Positions 1-9,359 of a DNA stretch of 64,000 nt are shown piece by piece; the stretch's first letter is position 1; the number at the start of each line of letters is the position of its first letter. The notes beneath the pieces are model-generated. The model had not been told where the DNA came from. It searched no databases and worked only from the letters and a program-made list of their open reading frames with translations. The stretch spans positions 1 through 64,000 of the forward strand of contig NZ_JACDUT010000006.1 in assembly GCF_013761245.1 (NCBI RefSeq), read 5' to 3'. The position numbers and the translations under genes were made by a program. This DNA is from Thermaerobacillus caldiproteolyticus (GTDB taxonomy: Bacteria; Bacillota; Bacilli; Bacillales; Anoxybacillaceae).

Positions 1-19
1 ACGTTGGTATGGGTTTCAT

Positions 20-85
20 CGCTATTTACTGCATGTACAATTATGCATTATTATGCACGATTTTGAGTTTTTACTCTAGTTTTGC
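20..85 (+). repeat. Diverged repeat, copy 1
   Basis: This stretch aligns with the reverse complement of about 15462-15530. Both copies begin with CGCTATTTA, share a TTATGCAT block, then ATTTTGAG and a CTCT(A/G)GTTT block. Copy 1 carries about 10 extra bases between TTATGCAT and ATTTTGAG. Similarity is roughly two thirds to three quarters by eye. No open frame accompanies either copy, so this looks like the worn end of an old mobile element or a short dispersed repeat. The type of element is not recognised. Confidence 0.4.
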
Positions 86-257
86 AACACCATCATATCT
101 AAAAACGGTTCTAAAATTCTTTGATCATCTTTAGCACGACCTCTGCATCGTGCACTTTCTTTGCTCTCTTCATGAAGAACGATTGCGGACATGAATTCTG
201 CAAGGCAAGTGATAACTGGAAACTTCATGAGTATATGTTCGTGATACTGAGGAAAAA

Positions 258-419
258 TTGACGGAGCTGTATCCAAAAATGCTGGCGCAAAATCCGGAAT
301 GGCAGATACTCCGCGAATACTACTGCCCTGGCTGTGCGACTCAGCTTGAGACAGAAGCGGTAACTCCTTGGTATCCGGTCATAAAAGATTTCGAACCTGA
401 TATCGATAGGTTCTTATAA
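258..419 (+). pseudogene. C-terminal remnant of acetone carboxylase gamma-type subunit
   Basis: A 53-codon frame ends at 417-419 (TAA). It reads as the C-terminus of the acetone/acetophenone carboxylase gamma (zinc-binding) subunit family: an E-W-Q-I-L-R-E-Y-Y stretch, a C-P-G-C pair, then P-W-Y-P-V-I-K-D-F-E-P-D-I-D. Complete family members are about 160-180 residues, so only the last third survives. An in-frame stop (TGA at 228-230) precedes it, and the TTG at 258 has no ribosome site. It is therefore a fragment, not a gene. The large alpha and beta subunits are not in the window, although they could lie to the left. Assignment rests on recognised motifs only. Confidence 0.55.
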
Positions 420-926
420 GGAACGGCTGAAACGTCCGCCCCAAACGAAATAAATATGAACAGATGACGGCTTTTTACCTCCAGCTGTTTCATTTCATAT
501 CAAGAAGTGTAAGCATTTACCTCCCTGATGATGGAGATGCTGATGTCAACAAAGAAGGAACGATAATAGATCATGAGGAAACCACTATTTTATCGGTGGT
601 TTCCTTTTTCGTTCTCTAATTTTACTCTACTGTTACATGTCGGCATAGCTGGCTATCCCTCCGTTATCTTTATAATTAAAGTATAACGTAAACGTCTCCC
701 CTTCTTCCTCCAATCCAATCATAATTGTGTAGTTCAAACAAATCCCCTTTTCCTTCCCGCTTGGTGCTATGCTAAAGAATGGACACGATAAGATAAATAG
801 CGAGAAAACTCTAGCTTAGACAGCCACTTTTCTATGATTAGTAAACCTATTCAGATTCGCACGGAGTGTTAAGACCAAATGCGGAATAAATTGGTTCGCG
901 ATTAAGCGTTTAATATACTCAAAAAT
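420..926. other. Intergenic stretch with a terminator only
   Basis: Apart from the hairpin at 577-609, no coding frame with a ribosome site and no recognisable fragment was found here. Confidence 0.5.
577..609 (+). terminator. Rho-independent terminator
   Basis: A perfect 9-bp stem (GGAAACCAC at 577-585 with GTGGTTTCC at 596-604) is followed by TTTTT. It points rightward and probably once ended the carboxylase-related transcript. Confidence 0.7.
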
Positions 927-1409
927 TCATTGCTTTTTTACCACTTCTTGCAGCGCAGCTTCTGTTACGTTTTGTAAAGCTTCTACACTAAGTTCAATTA
1001 GCACACCGATTTTTCCGCCGCTGACGACGATATGCTCAAGTTGAGAAGCACTAGAATCAATAAAGGTCGGATAAAGTTTTTTCATGCCTATCGGTGAACA
1101 CCCTCCGCGGATATAGCCCGTCAACTTTTGTATATCTGTCATCGGCACCAGCGCGATATTTTTCTCACCCGTTGCTTGCGCAGCTTTTTTCAAATCCAGC
1201 TCTGACTCCACAGGGATGACAAACACATAAATGTTTCCGCTGTTCCCCTGCGTTACTAATGTTTTATACACCGATTGAGGGTCTTTCCCAATTTTATTGG
1301 TAACAGAAATTCCATCGATTTTTCCATCTTGACTGTCGTAGGTAATGACATTGTAAGGAATCATTTTCTTATCAAGAACACGCATCGCATTGGTTTTTGC
1401 TTTTGACAT
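927..1409 (-). CDS. ybaK: YbaK/EbsC-family Cys-tRNA(Pro) deacylase
   Basis: The 160-residue protein is a full-length single-domain YbaK/ProX-type aminoacyl-tRNA editing protein. Family members hydrolyse Cys-tRNA(Pro) made by mischarging prolyl-tRNA synthetase, in trans in the cytoplasm. The sequence shows the family pattern: an N-terminal K-T-N-A-M-R-x-L-D helix, a D-P-x-x-V-Y-K-T-L segment with the conserved lysine (about residue 49), an F-V-I-P strand, and a glycine-rich G-Y-I-R-G-G-C-S-P-I-G-x-K-K loop near residues 99-112. The ATG at 1409 is preceded by a purine-rich GGAGGGAGAAA site. The gene stands alone. Exact tRNA preference among YbaK, ProX and YeaK relatives cannot be read from the sequence. 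Confidence 0.92.
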   Translation of the reverse strand: MSKAKTNAMRVLDKKMIPYNVITYDSQDGKIDGISVTNKIGKDPQSVYKTLVTQGNSGNIYVFVIPVESELDLKKAAQATGEKNIALVPMTDIQKLTGYIRGGCSPIGMKKLYPTFIDSSASQLEHIVVSGGKIGVLIELSVEALQNVTEAALQEVVKKQ

Positions 1410-2037
1410 TTTTCTCCCTCCATGTTCGTTTTAGATAAACCACATCTGCCGGTGTTATGTCAATAATACTTCATTTTGGGAGACGTTGTTTGGAAGTTTT
1501 GTTTCAACAAGATTTACATACACGATAATGGCTATTCGCTGCTGCCTTGTATTTATATGCCGTAATGAATCACAATCATGGCTCGAGAATGCGTCAATAC
1601 TTCATTGGACTCGCATTAAGGCCGGTAGATTTTGCAAGGGATTGTGCTTACGTAAAACGCCCCCAAGACCGCCCATTCCGATCTCAGGGCTGATTATGCG
1701 TCCTTTTTATTTTTCGTAACTCTGCTTATGAGTCCGTGTGTTCCTCTGACAGCAATCGCAAATTTTTCAACATTTTCATTTTGAATTGCCAAATCCTTTA
1801 TTGTTCAACGTTCATCTCCGGAATGCTGCCCTCGTACGATTCTATAGGAAAGAATAACCCAAAAGTCAGATGGTTTTCTTTAAACATGCATATCCTTTAT
1901 GTTTATCAAATCGGTTCATCATCGTTCCTACGGATTTTCTATATTTATAAATATCTAGAATTATCAATATTAATAATATAAAAAAATTCAAGTTCAAAAT
2001 GGTAATGACGCTTACGATCTAAGGCGAGGATTTAAAC
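1410..2037. other. Intergenic stretch, nothing recognised
   Basis: About 630 bases contain only short frames without ribosome sites. No repeat, RNA gene or family fragment was identified. Confidence 0.4.
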
Positions 2038-2340
2038 TTATAATTCCCTAGATAACAGTTCAATCAATTTTTTGATGTTCTCCTCATCTCTTTTATAATA
2101 AGTCCACTGCCCAACTCGTTTTGCTTTTATCAATCCGGCATTTTGCAGCATCGATAGGTAAAGGGACACTGTAGATTGAGATAATCCCACTTTTTTATGG
2201 ATGTCGCTCACGCAAACTCTATCTTCGTGTATATCCCCGTGTTGCGGTTTTGGAAAGTGGATTTCAGGATTTTTTAACCACTTTATGATCTGCAGCCTCG
2301 TTTCATTGGACAAGGCTTTAAACACTTCCAAAAGTTCCAT
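2038..2340 (-). CDS. ArsR-family winged-helix repressor
   Basis: The protein is 100 residues from the ATG at 2340, which follows GGAGGTAACA; a longer frame adds seven residues but has no better ribosome site. It is one compact ArsR-type winged helix: a helix with K-A-L-S-N-E-T-R-L-Q-I, then a C-V-S-D-I segment and the recognition helix S-Q-S-T-V-S-L-Y-L-S-M-L, then the wing and W-T-Y-Y-K-R-D. ArsR proteins are dimeric repressors released by metals or other ligands. Only one cysteine lies near the alpha-3 helix, so the classical ELCVCD metal site is absent and the inducer is unknown. No efflux gene is adjacent, so its target is unclear. Confidence 0.88.
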   Translation of the reverse strand: MELLEVFKALSNETRLQIIKWLKNPEIHFPKPQHGDIHEDRVCVSDIHKKVGLSQSTVSLYLSMLQNAGLIKAKRVGQWTYYKRDEENIKKLIELLSREL

Positions 2341-2635
2341 TGTTACCTCCAAGTTCGTCAATCAATCGTATTTTTTATATTACATTACTGTACTTGAGTA
2401 AATCAACTAACATAAATTAATTAATTCCCTAGTTAGATAAGATATGCAACCCAACTCCCCTATCAAGGAAATTCATGTATGAACATGATTAGCATATCAC
2501 CAAGAAATCTACAATATTTTATCTTCTTTGGCGTGAATCAAGTTTTTACAAAATCCCTCTTCCAAAGAGATGGCTCTTTGCTTACGGAACATGCATATTT
2601 CTTTTAAGCGGAGACAAGTCTCTTTGACAGCTACA

Positions 2636-2671
2636 AAACATTTGTTTATTATATAGACAAATGTTTATAAT
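2636..2671 (+). promoter_or_regulatory. psuK-psuG promoter with overlapping inverted repeat
   Basis: A perfect 10-bp inverted repeat, AAACATTTGT (2636-2645) and ACAAATGTTT (2657-2666), is separated by 11 bases. It covers a candidate promoter with -35 TTGTTT (2642-2647), an 18-base spacer and -10 TATAAT (2666-2671). A repressor bound here would block RNA polymerase. PsuK carries an N-terminal helix-turn-helix, so self-repression is a natural inference. From 2341 to 2635 there is otherwise only a small CAAAGAG/CTCTTTG hairpin near 2560-2580. Confidence 0.6.
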
Positions 2672-2696
2672 TAAATGAATGCTGAGGTGCATTCTG

Positions 2697-3794
2697 ATGA
2701 ATGAGAAAGAAAAGTTAATATTAGAATTGATAAGAAAAAACCCATTTATTACACAAAGTAAACTGGCAGAGGAGCTTGATCTTTCACGGTCTGCGGTAGC
2801 CGGCTATATCTCCTCACTAACGAAACAAGGAAAGATTATTGGAAGAGCTTATGTGTTGCCCGAACCATCCAGAATTATGTGTATCGGCGGAGCAAATGTC
2901 GATCGCAAGGCACAAGCGCAATCTTCAGTCCAATTCGGCACCTCTAACCCTGTAACTATTACGCAATCATGTGGTGGGGTAGCAAGAAATGTCGCTGAAA
3001 ATCTTGGCCGGCTTGGTAGTTCAGTTTCTCTCTTAACCGTTGTGGGAGATGATCAAGAAGGCGAATGGCTTCTTTCAATAACAAGTCCGTACGTTGATAC
3101 GAGCCAAACAATGAAAGTAGAGAAAATGAACACAGGCACATACACGGCCGTACTGGATCATGATGGAGAAATGGTAATTGCGCTCGCTGATATGGCGATC
3201 TATGACACAGTCAGTCAAGATTTTATTCAAAAAAGATGGAGTCATATTTCATCTGCATCGATGGTTTTACTCGATACGAATTTTCCTAGTGATGTATTGC
3301 AAATGGTCATTGAGCGCTGCTATCAAGAAAAAATTCCTCTATGCATTGCACCCGTTTCTGCGCCAAAAGTGAAAAAATTGCCCGCAAATCTTAACGGTGT
3401 GACATGGCTCATCGCTAATAAAGACGAAGCGATGACATTAGCAGGTCTTGAGAGCGGGAATGTAGAAGAAGCATGTGAAAAAATCCTCACTCTCGGAGCG
3501 GAGAATGTCATTATTACTCAAGGAGAAAAAGGAATTGTATATAAAAATAAAAAAGGAGAACACGGGACAATATCTGCACCAAAGTTAAAAGTAATCGATG
3601 CAACGGGAGCAGGCGACTCGTTTACATCAGGTTTCCTATATGGCATGAACAACGGAGAATCATTTGAAAAAGCCTGCAAATTAGGAATGAGCTGTTCGAT
3701 CATCGCTTTGCAAACGAAAGAGACAGTATGTACACAACTGAATGAACACCTATTAAATCAAACATATAAGCAATATTTTTCTGAGGAGGCCTAA
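2697..3794 (+). CDS. psuK: Pseudouridine kinase with N-terminal helix-turn-helix (PfkB family)
   Basis: The enzyme phosphorylates pseudouridine to pseudouridine 5'-phosphate. Residues 1-55 form a winged helix-turn-helix (F-I-T-Q-S-K-L-A-E-E-L-D-L-S-R-S-A-V). From about residue 60 it is a PfkB/ribokinase fold, with an early G-G-A-N-V-D motif, a G-G-V-A-R-N substrate segment and the C-terminal D-A-T-G-A-G-D-S-F anion-hole and catalytic-base signature. I chose ATG 2697 (365 residues) because GAGGTG lies seven bases upstream; a start at 2679 lacks a site. psuG follows after three bases, which fixes the substrate much better than the kinase fold alone. The DNA-binding domain suggests a kinase-regulator fusion. 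Confidence 0.9.
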   Translation: MNEKEKLILELIRKNPFITQSKLAEELDLSRSAVAGYISSLTKQGKIIGRAYVLPEPSRIMCIGGANVDRKAQAQSSVQFGTSNPVTITQSCGGVARNVAENLGRLGSSVSLLTVVGDDQEGEWLLSITSPYVDTSQTMKVEKMNTGTYTAVLDHDGEMVIALADMAIYDTVSQDFIQKRWSHISSASMVLLDTNFPSDVLQMVIERCYQEKIPLCIAPVSAPKVKKLPANLNGVTWLIANKDEAMTLAGLESGNVEEACEKILTLGAENVIITQGEKGIVYKNKKGEHGTISAPKLKVIDATGAGDSFTSGFLYGMNNGESFEKACKLGMSCSIIALQTKETVCTQLNEHLLNQTYKQYFSEEA

Positions 3795-3797
3795 ACA

Positions 3798-4709
3798 ATG
3801 AAACTTAAAGACGTACTTGTTTTTTCAGAAGAAGTAGCGAAAGCGATGGAAAATCGCCAACCGATTGTTGCGTTAGAATCAACGATTATTTCTCATGGGA
3901 TGCCGTATCCACAAAATATACAAACAGCAAAAGAAGTGGAACATCTCATTCGTGAAAACGGCGCGGTTCCTGCAACAATTGCGATTTTAGATGGAAAAAT
4001 ACGAATTGGCTTAACAGATGATGAGCTTGAGTTTTTAGGAACAAGCAAAGACATTGAAAAAGTGAGCCGGAGAGATTTACCCTATATCATCGCAACAAAA
4101 AAGCATGGCGCAACTACCGTTGCCGCTACGATGATTTGTGCAAATATGGCGGGGATTCAAGTATTTGCGACAGGCGGAATTGGCGGCGTTCATCGCGGCG
4201 CCCAGCAAACCATGGACATCTCCGCTGACTTACAGGAACTAGCGCAAACAAATGTAGCGGTTGTATGCGCAGGAGCAAAATCAATTTTAGATTTAGGTCT
4301 TACGTTAGAATATCTCGAAACGAATGGTGTCCCGGTGATTGGCTATGGTACAGACACATTACCAGCCTTTTATTCGAGAATGAGCCCTTTCAAGGTCAAT
4401 TACCGCATGGATACAGCTGAGGAAATTGCACAATTAATCAAAGCGAAATGGGGGCTTGGGTTAAACGGGGGACTTGTCATTGCCAATCCAATCCCAAAAG
4501 AGGATGAATTAGAAGAAGCATACATTACTTCTATCATTGAAGAAGCTCTAAAAGAAGCAGAGAAAAAACAGATCACTGGTAAAGCGGTCACGCCATTTTT
4601 ACTCGATAAAGTAAAGACATTAACAGGAGGTAAAAGCCTAGAAGCCAATATCGCCTTGGTAAAAAACAATGCCATCCTTGCTGCGAACATTGCGGCTCAC
4701 TTGCGATAA
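3798..4709 (+). CDS. psuG: Pseudouridine-5'-phosphate glycosidase
   Basis: This 303-residue protein is a full-length PsuG. It reversibly splits pseudouridine 5'-phosphate into uracil and ribose 5-phosphate, finishing the breakdown begun by PsuK. Family signatures are clear: [14 protein letters not shown] (Glu27), [12 protein letters not shown] (about 124-135), M-D-I-S-A-D-L (Asp144), and C-A-G-A-K-S-I-L-D (Lys161). Lys161 aligns with the lysine that forms the covalent sugar adduct in the E. coli enzyme. AGGAGGC precedes the ATG, three bases after psuK, so the two are co-transcribed. No pseudouridine transporter gene was found downstream. Confidence 0.95.
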   Translation: MKLKDVLVFSEEVAKAMENRQPIVALESTIISHGMPYPQNIQTAKEVEHLIRENGAVPATIAILDGKIRIGLTDDELEFLGTSKDIEKVSRRDLPYIIATKKHGATTVAATMICANMAGIQVFATGGIGGVHRGAQQTMDISADLQELAQTNVAVVCAGAKSILDLGLTLEYLETNGVPVIGYGTDTLPAFYSRMSPFKVNYRMDTAEEIAQLIKAKWGLGLNGGLVIANPIPKEDELEEAYITSIIEEALKEAEKKQITGKAVTPFLLDKVKTLTGGKSLEANIALVKNNAILAANIAAHLR

Positions 4710-5462
4710 TTATTGGATAGGTGCTTGTGACTACCGAACAAACCTCATGTATATTTAGAATAATATGCAGTAGACAACTGACAGAAAACATTATGTATGA
4801 ATCTTCTCTTCTCAGATCCGAATGGAGACAATACCTTGCTTCTACTCTGCATGGGTGCAGCTTGGTTAGTTCAAATCAGTCTTTTAACATACCATTCTCA
4901 TTTACAGGACAAGGTAAATCATACTGTCACTCGAGGTCGTTCGCCTCCGGCGTCACGGTCGATTCTCCTTCGATCCTAGAAGAGAGATTCATGTTCTTTG
5001 TAAAAGCTAAGCTGCTAATATGCGCTGGAATTGTTTCGAAGCCTTTACTCAGCCTGTCCCCCTGTCAATCAACAATAAAGCAATTGCTATTGAAAATATC
5101 TATATGAAACTATGGAACAACGATTCAGGATATCAATAAAAGCAATCAGTCCCTTCGCATTTTTTTATTTCGTAACGAAGGTGAATCTTTCCCTCTTAAA
5201 ATATCAAAAGAGGTTGATATTGAGAAGAAGTAGCCGTTCGAAAAAACACACCAGTGTGAGACCGTGCCGTTAAAATGCCTGCTATGGCATGGGATCCGGG
5301 ACGAAACTTTGGACAGCGTGATTTTGCCGCTACTGTCTAAAGAACGGAAAAAAGAGGCATTATGAAAATCAATAATATCTCTCTCTGACTGTGGGGATAG
5401 CTACTGAAGCAGAAAATCGGAATAAGGATAAAATCGTTCTCGTTAATTACTATCCCCTTACC
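4710..5462. other. Intergenic stretch, nothing recognised
   Basis: About 750 bases contain short frames only, none with a convincing ribosome site. Some frames (around 5040-5130 and 5260-5360) look faintly protein-like but match no family I recognise. This may be degraded coding sequence. Confidence 0.35.
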
Positions 5463-6098
5463 TCAAAGAGCTTTGAGTGCATCCTGTATCGGTTGATTAC
5501 CATTGAGGAGTTCAAACGTTTTGTTTTTGGCATTTTCAATATCAACACAAGACACAATTACTTGCGCCACATCTCCACATGGAATATTTCTTCAATGCTT
5601 TCAAAATGCTTAGCTATTTCGACTTTACCCGTCGGTGGTTCAAAGCTTAGAAACCCCGGACGAACAATGGTATATGTTAATCCGCTTTCTTCTAAGTATC
5701 TATCCGCTTCCCCTTTGATTTCAGGTAATGTGCAATTTTGGGTATAGCTTGTGGATCACCAGATCCATATGAACTAAGCATAACAAAATGAGCGATGCTT
5801 TCTTTCTTGGCAGCATCAATAAGGCGTTTTGCTCCTTCTTGGTCTAAATGGTTTTATCTGGACCCGTTTTTGAGCCGGATCCAGCAGCAAAATCACCACA
5901 TCCTATACCTTTAACGGCACGAGAAACATCTTCTTCAAGATCAGCCACTATAGCTTCTTTGGCAACAAGCTGTTTCAATTTTTACGCTTGCGCTGCCTCT
6001 CTAATCATTGCATAAGCTTCATGACGATTACTTTGCCCAAGAAGCTCCACTATCAATCTACCCGTGTGACCGTTTGCACCTGCGATAAGGACTTTCAT
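5463..6098 (-). pseudogene. Broken YhfK-type NAD(P)-binding oxidoreductase
   Basis: Reading leftward from ATG 6098 gives M-K-V-L-I-A-G-A-N-G-H-T-G-R, the Rossmann nucleotide-binding start of the atypical short-chain dehydrogenase group that includes B. subtilis YhfK. The frame stops at codon 39 (TAA), resumes in phase with a segment ending in A-A-G-S-G-S-K-T-G-P-D-K-T, then breaks again near 5850. It continues in other phases to a C-terminus P-I-Q-D-A-L-K-A-L before TGA at 5463-5465. Several lesions separate recognisable family blocks, so this is a recent but dead copy. The intact protein would be about 210 residues. Confidence 0.8.
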
Positions 6099-6335
6099 AT
6101 TCCCATTCCTTTTTGTTCTAACCATAGATCCCTTTCGCTATGGAGATTGACTTTATACTGCCGTTACCATAGTTCCACAGTCGCATTCAAATGCAAGTTT
6201 TTACTTCCTCTGCACTGTGGGATGCGCACTTTACCGAAAGTCCCCCATACAATTATCCTGTATTGAACTATGAGTTCAATGTAATCAGGCGAAAAACTCA
6301 TATCATCGTCCCGAATCTGTTTGACGCACGATTTA

Positions 6336-6938
6336 TCATGATAATGAATGGCTATACGTATTCCCTAGCTCATACGCCCGATTAAGCAGACTGTCATAAT
6401 GTTTTTTGATTTCATCTTCGTTTTCCATATCTTCAGCTAACGTATTATACAAAAATGCCACTTCAGACTGAGAAATGCCTGTATAGCCAGCTAAACCAAC
6501 ATTTAAATAATGGGAAATCATGGTATCAAAATTTCTCTTTTTAAGACTTTCCTCTGTCTCCCCGACAAGCGGAATCCACAATACCTTTTTGTGTGGAAGG
6601 CGCGCTCCTCCATAAGCAAAACCATAATTCCATGTGCGGTCTATATATCCTTTTGTAATGGCCGGTAACAAGTACCACCATAATGGAAATATGAACGCTA
6701 ATCCGTCATTTCTCTTTAGCCTTTCCATTTCTGCCTGAACACGCAGGGAATATTTTTTATGAGGGTTGTCCCAATCAGGTTCATCTTGTTCATATACCAG
6801 TGGATTAAACTCTTCACCATATAAATCCGCTATTTCAACTTCATGTCCGGCATCTTTTAACCCTTGAACAAAACGTTCGGCAACGGCAAAAGTAAGGGAA
6901 TCCCTTCGAGGATGCGAGACAATCGTTAGCACTCTCAT
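6336..6938 (-). CDS. Flavodoxin-fold NAD(P)H oxidoreductase
   Basis: The predicted 200-residue protein belongs to the NAD(P)H:quinone oxidoreductase/modulator-of-drug-activity group, FMN enzymes that make two-electron reductions of quinones. It starts with M-R-V-L-T-I-V-S-H-P-R-R-D-S-L-T-F, the phosphate-binding loop of FMN, and holds F-I-F-P-L-W-W-Y-L-L-P-A-I-T-K-G-Y-I-D-R, the classic motif next to the isoalloxazine site. The longer frame to 7067 adds 43 unrelated residues. ATG 6938 is preceded by AGGAG at eight bases and matches the family start. The gene is monocistronic next to a dead oxidoreductase gene. Its substrate is unknown. Confidence 0.88.
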   Translation of the reverse strand: MRVLTIVSHPRRDSLTFAVAERFVQGLKDAGHEVEIADLYGEEFNPLVYEQDEPDWDNPHKKYSLRVQAEMERLKRNDGLAFIFPLWWYLLPAITKGYIDRTWNYGFAYGGARLPHKKVLWIPLVGETEESLKKRNFDTMISHYLNVGLAGYTGISQSEVAFLYNTLAEDMENEDEIKKHYDSLLNRAYELGNTYSHSLS

Positions 6939-7485
6939 GTAATCAGCTCCTAAACAGATTTTCAACAATTTTTTTGAGTAACTATCTTGAAATTTACCAT
7001 TATCTTCATTCATAATCAAACGATTAAGATTCTTGCTCCAGTTGTCATATAACAAATTTAATTTCATCCGTTGGCTTCAGCTAAAACTCTCGTTTTGGGA
7101 TGGTTTATCATTGAGAAGCAGTATGTCCATAACCGGATATCATATTATCCCCCTTCCGTTCCCCTGCTTCCTGTTCATCTAAATATAGGGCGGACAGAAG
7201 AGTAATCTTCAATTCTTTTTTACGACACCAACGTTACCTGTAGCAAGACTCTGTCCCTAGTTTCTAATCTGCCATGAGTAAAAAGCGTTTCCGAAAAATA
7301 ATTCGCCCAACAACTCCACTGGGTTTACAAGTAGATGTCCCAATCTATGATAACAAAAACTTAATTAATTATATTAATCCCCCGTCCCCGTATATTTTTA
7401 TAATCAGATACATCTCTGTCCAATTTCTGGAATAACACTAGATATAACTCAATAGAAAATAAAATACATGTGGAACAAGAGCTAA
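6939..7485. other. Intergenic stretch, nothing recognised
   Basis: About 550 A+T-rich bases lie between divergent genes. No coding frame with a ribosome site or strong hairpin was found before the promoter at 7486. Confidence 0.4.
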
Positions 7486-7514
7486 TTGACGGCAAAAAAA
7501 CGGAGTATTATAAT
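7486..7514 (+). promoter_or_regulatory. Sigma-A-type promoter of the carbonic anhydrase gene
   Basis: TTGACG (7486-7491), a 17-base spacer and TATAAT (7509-7514) form a near-consensus vegetative promoter. Transcription would start near 7521, about 46 bases before the ATG. Confidence 0.7.
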
Positions 7515-7566
7515 CATAGCAAACCTATAAAATTTATAAGAATTATTTAAGGAAGGGTGGCGGAAA

Positions 7567-8148
7567 ATGAGCGTTTTGAGCGAAGTGTTGGCCGCAAATG
7601 AGGTGTACTCTGCCAGTTTCGGGGACAAAGCAAATTTGCCGATGCCGCCGAAGCGTCGATTTGCGATTTTGACCTGCATGGACGCGCGTCTCGACCCAGC
7701 CAAGTTTGCCGGACTTGCGGAAGGTGATGCTCATGTGATCCGAAATGCAGGAGGCCGGGCAAGCGACGATGCGATTCGTTCCCTCGTCATCTCGTACAAG
7801 CTGTTGGGAACACGGGAATGGTTCGTGATTCATCATACCGATTGTGGTATGGAGACGTTTACCAATGAAATTATCCGTAATTTGCTCGCCAACAGCTTGG
7901 AAACAGCCAAGTTCGATGGACAAAATTGGCATGACGTGGGAAGAGGCCCCGGTTCCAGAGCAGGAGAATACATGGAATTCTTAACGATCAACAATCTTGA
8001 ACAGAGCGTTATCGACGATGTCGAACGGATTCGCTCCCATCCTCTTGTTCCGAACAACATTGCGATCTACGGTTTTATTTACGACGTGAAAAACGGTCGT
8101 CTGATTGAAGTACCTGAAGCTAACCGTATTGGCCGGGCAACCACCTGA
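7567..8148 (+). CDS. Beta-class carbonic anhydrase
   Basis: The 193-residue protein interconverts carbon dioxide and bicarbonate in the cytoplasm. The zinc and catalytic residues of the beta class are all present: C-M-D-A-R-L (Cys37, with the Asp-Arg dyad Asp39/Arg40) and H-H-T-D-C-G-M (His89 and Cys92). R-N-A-G-G-R follows the first ligand as expected. The length fits the short bacterial group that includes B. subtilis YvdA. The ATG is preceded by AGGAAGGGTGG and a near-consensus promoter. The coding sequence looks richer in G+C than its flanks, which may hint at acquisition, but I could not measure this. Activity is inferred from the conserved site. Confidence 0.93.
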   Translation: MSVLSEVLAANEVYSASFGDKANLPMPPKRRFAILTCMDARLDPAKFAGLAEGDAHVIRNAGGRASDDAIRSLVISYKLLGTREWFVIHHTDCGMETFTNEIIRNLLANSLETAKFDGQNWHDVGRGPGSRAGEYMEFLTINNLEQSVIDDVERIRSHPLVPNNIAIYGFIYDVKNGRLIEVPEANRIGRATT

Positions 8149-8217
8149 TCATCCGCACTGCTGCTTGCCTTCATAAAACGAACTTCTTATTCGGTGTGGC
8201 ATAAAAATGGACACGCG

Positions 8218-8267
8218 TTAAACAGAGAGAAGTAGCCGAGCCTATGCAGCTACTTCTCTCTGTTTAG
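8218..8267. repeat. Long perfect inverted repeat after the carbonic anhydrase gene
   Basis: A stem of 17-18 bp (AACAGAGAGAAGTAGC at 8221-8236 pairing with 8249-8264, plus flanking pairs) closes a 12-base loop. There is no clear T-run on either side, so it is not a typical terminator, though it may still stop transcription. On the minus strand, a 36-codon stop-free frame ends at a TAG inside the loop (about 8243-8355). Confidence 0.6.
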
Positions 8268-8676
8268 GGTCTTCAGTCTCTTTAAATTCTTCATAATGAT
8301 ACATAGCCGATTGCTGAATGACTTTGTTTTCGGTTATAAAATCATTACGTGATAAAAAATCACTTTCTGCCATTTTTTATATTCAGACAAAAGATTAGGA
8401 ATAGACTTGCATTTTTCACCATTAATCTCATTTTTGATATTAACGTGATTATATCTAAATTCTGGGCTTCCATCGTTGCTAAATATTCACTTACTATTTC
8501 CCTCGATTATGTAACAATCATTATATTTCCTTCTTGTGTCTGGTTATTGTAATTGATCAACGACATTCTCCCCTGTTAAATTTTTATAATCATGACAATT
8601 GCGACGATTAAAAGACGTGATTTCGTTTTTTAACTTAACTGCTCTTTAGTTGAAGAAACTTGTTACCACCAAAACA
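8268..8676. other. A+T-rich stretch, nothing firm
   Basis: Apart from the short minus-strand frame touching the inverted repeat, no gene or structured element could be supported here. Confidence 0.4.
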
Positions 8677-9183
8677 TTATACAGATTTTTCAATCGAGTA
8701 AACGAGTGTCTCCCTACCGCGAATCAATGTTTCTTTTTCAAACGTCATACCCACTCGCTCAGCAACTCTGATAGATGGTGTGTTTAGTTTGTAAATCATC
8801 GAAATCAGTCTATTTAATTTAAGAACATTGAATCCGAAATCTCTTGATGCCTTCGCTGCCTCTGTTGCTAAACCTTTTCCCCAATGTTCGCGCACTAATA
8901 AATAGCCAATTTCCATTTCATGTTGTTCGTCAACAATCTGTGGGACAATCCCACACATTCCAACAAAATCGCCATTTTCCTTGAATTCACAAATCCACAA
9001 ACCGGCACTATGTTTTTCGTAGTTATTCAGATTCCATTGAATCCATTTTTTTGCGTCTTCTCTGGTCTTTGTAGAAGGATAAAATCGCATGGCTATCGGA
9101 TCAGAAAAAATTTTCATCAGATTATCTTCATCACGAAAATCCATTTTCCTTAATATTAATCGCTCTGTTTCAATGACAGTCAT
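8677..9183 (-). CDS. GNAT acetyltransferase, RimJ/RimL-like
   Basis: The protein is 168 residues from ATG 9183, which is preceded by AGAGGTG at seven bases; a longer frame to 9222 is unlikely. It opens with I-E-T-E-R-L-I-L-R, typical of the Acetyltransf_3 (RimJ/RimL) branch, and contains I-G-Y-L-L-V-R-E-H-W-G-K-G-L-A-T-E-A, the acetyl-CoA pyrophosphate-binding motif A. Near the C-terminus, N-x-P-S-I-R-V-A-E-R-V-G-M-x-F-E fits motif B. Relatives acetylate ribosomal-protein N-termini, antibiotics or small amines. Nothing in the sequence or neighbourhood identifies the acceptor. Confidence 0.9.
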   Translation of the reverse strand: MTVIETERLILRKMDFRDEDNLMKIFSDPIAMRFYPSTKTREDAKKWIQWNLNNYEKHSAGLWICEFKENGDFVGMCGIVPQIVDEQHEMEIGYLLVREHWGKGLATEAAKASRDFGFNVLKLNRLISMIYKLNTPSIRVAERVGMTFEKETLIRGRETLVYSIEKSV

Positions 9184-9359
9184 GCGTGAACACCTCTGCT
9201 TTTGCTTTTCGATACAAAACATTAAAAAGTTTATTCTTGATCACTTCATGACAACATGGACGAGAAGCTACTTGTTCTTTTTATAGACCTTTTTCTAAAA
9301 AATGATCATACATGACAGAAGAACTCCTTCTTCTGCCATGTATATCTGCCTTTCATGAG

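Noticed and set aside
76-276. Open frame on the minus strand at the left edge
   Set aside because: No ribosome site, and it overlaps the repeat and the carboxylase fragment on the other strand; no protein family resemblance.
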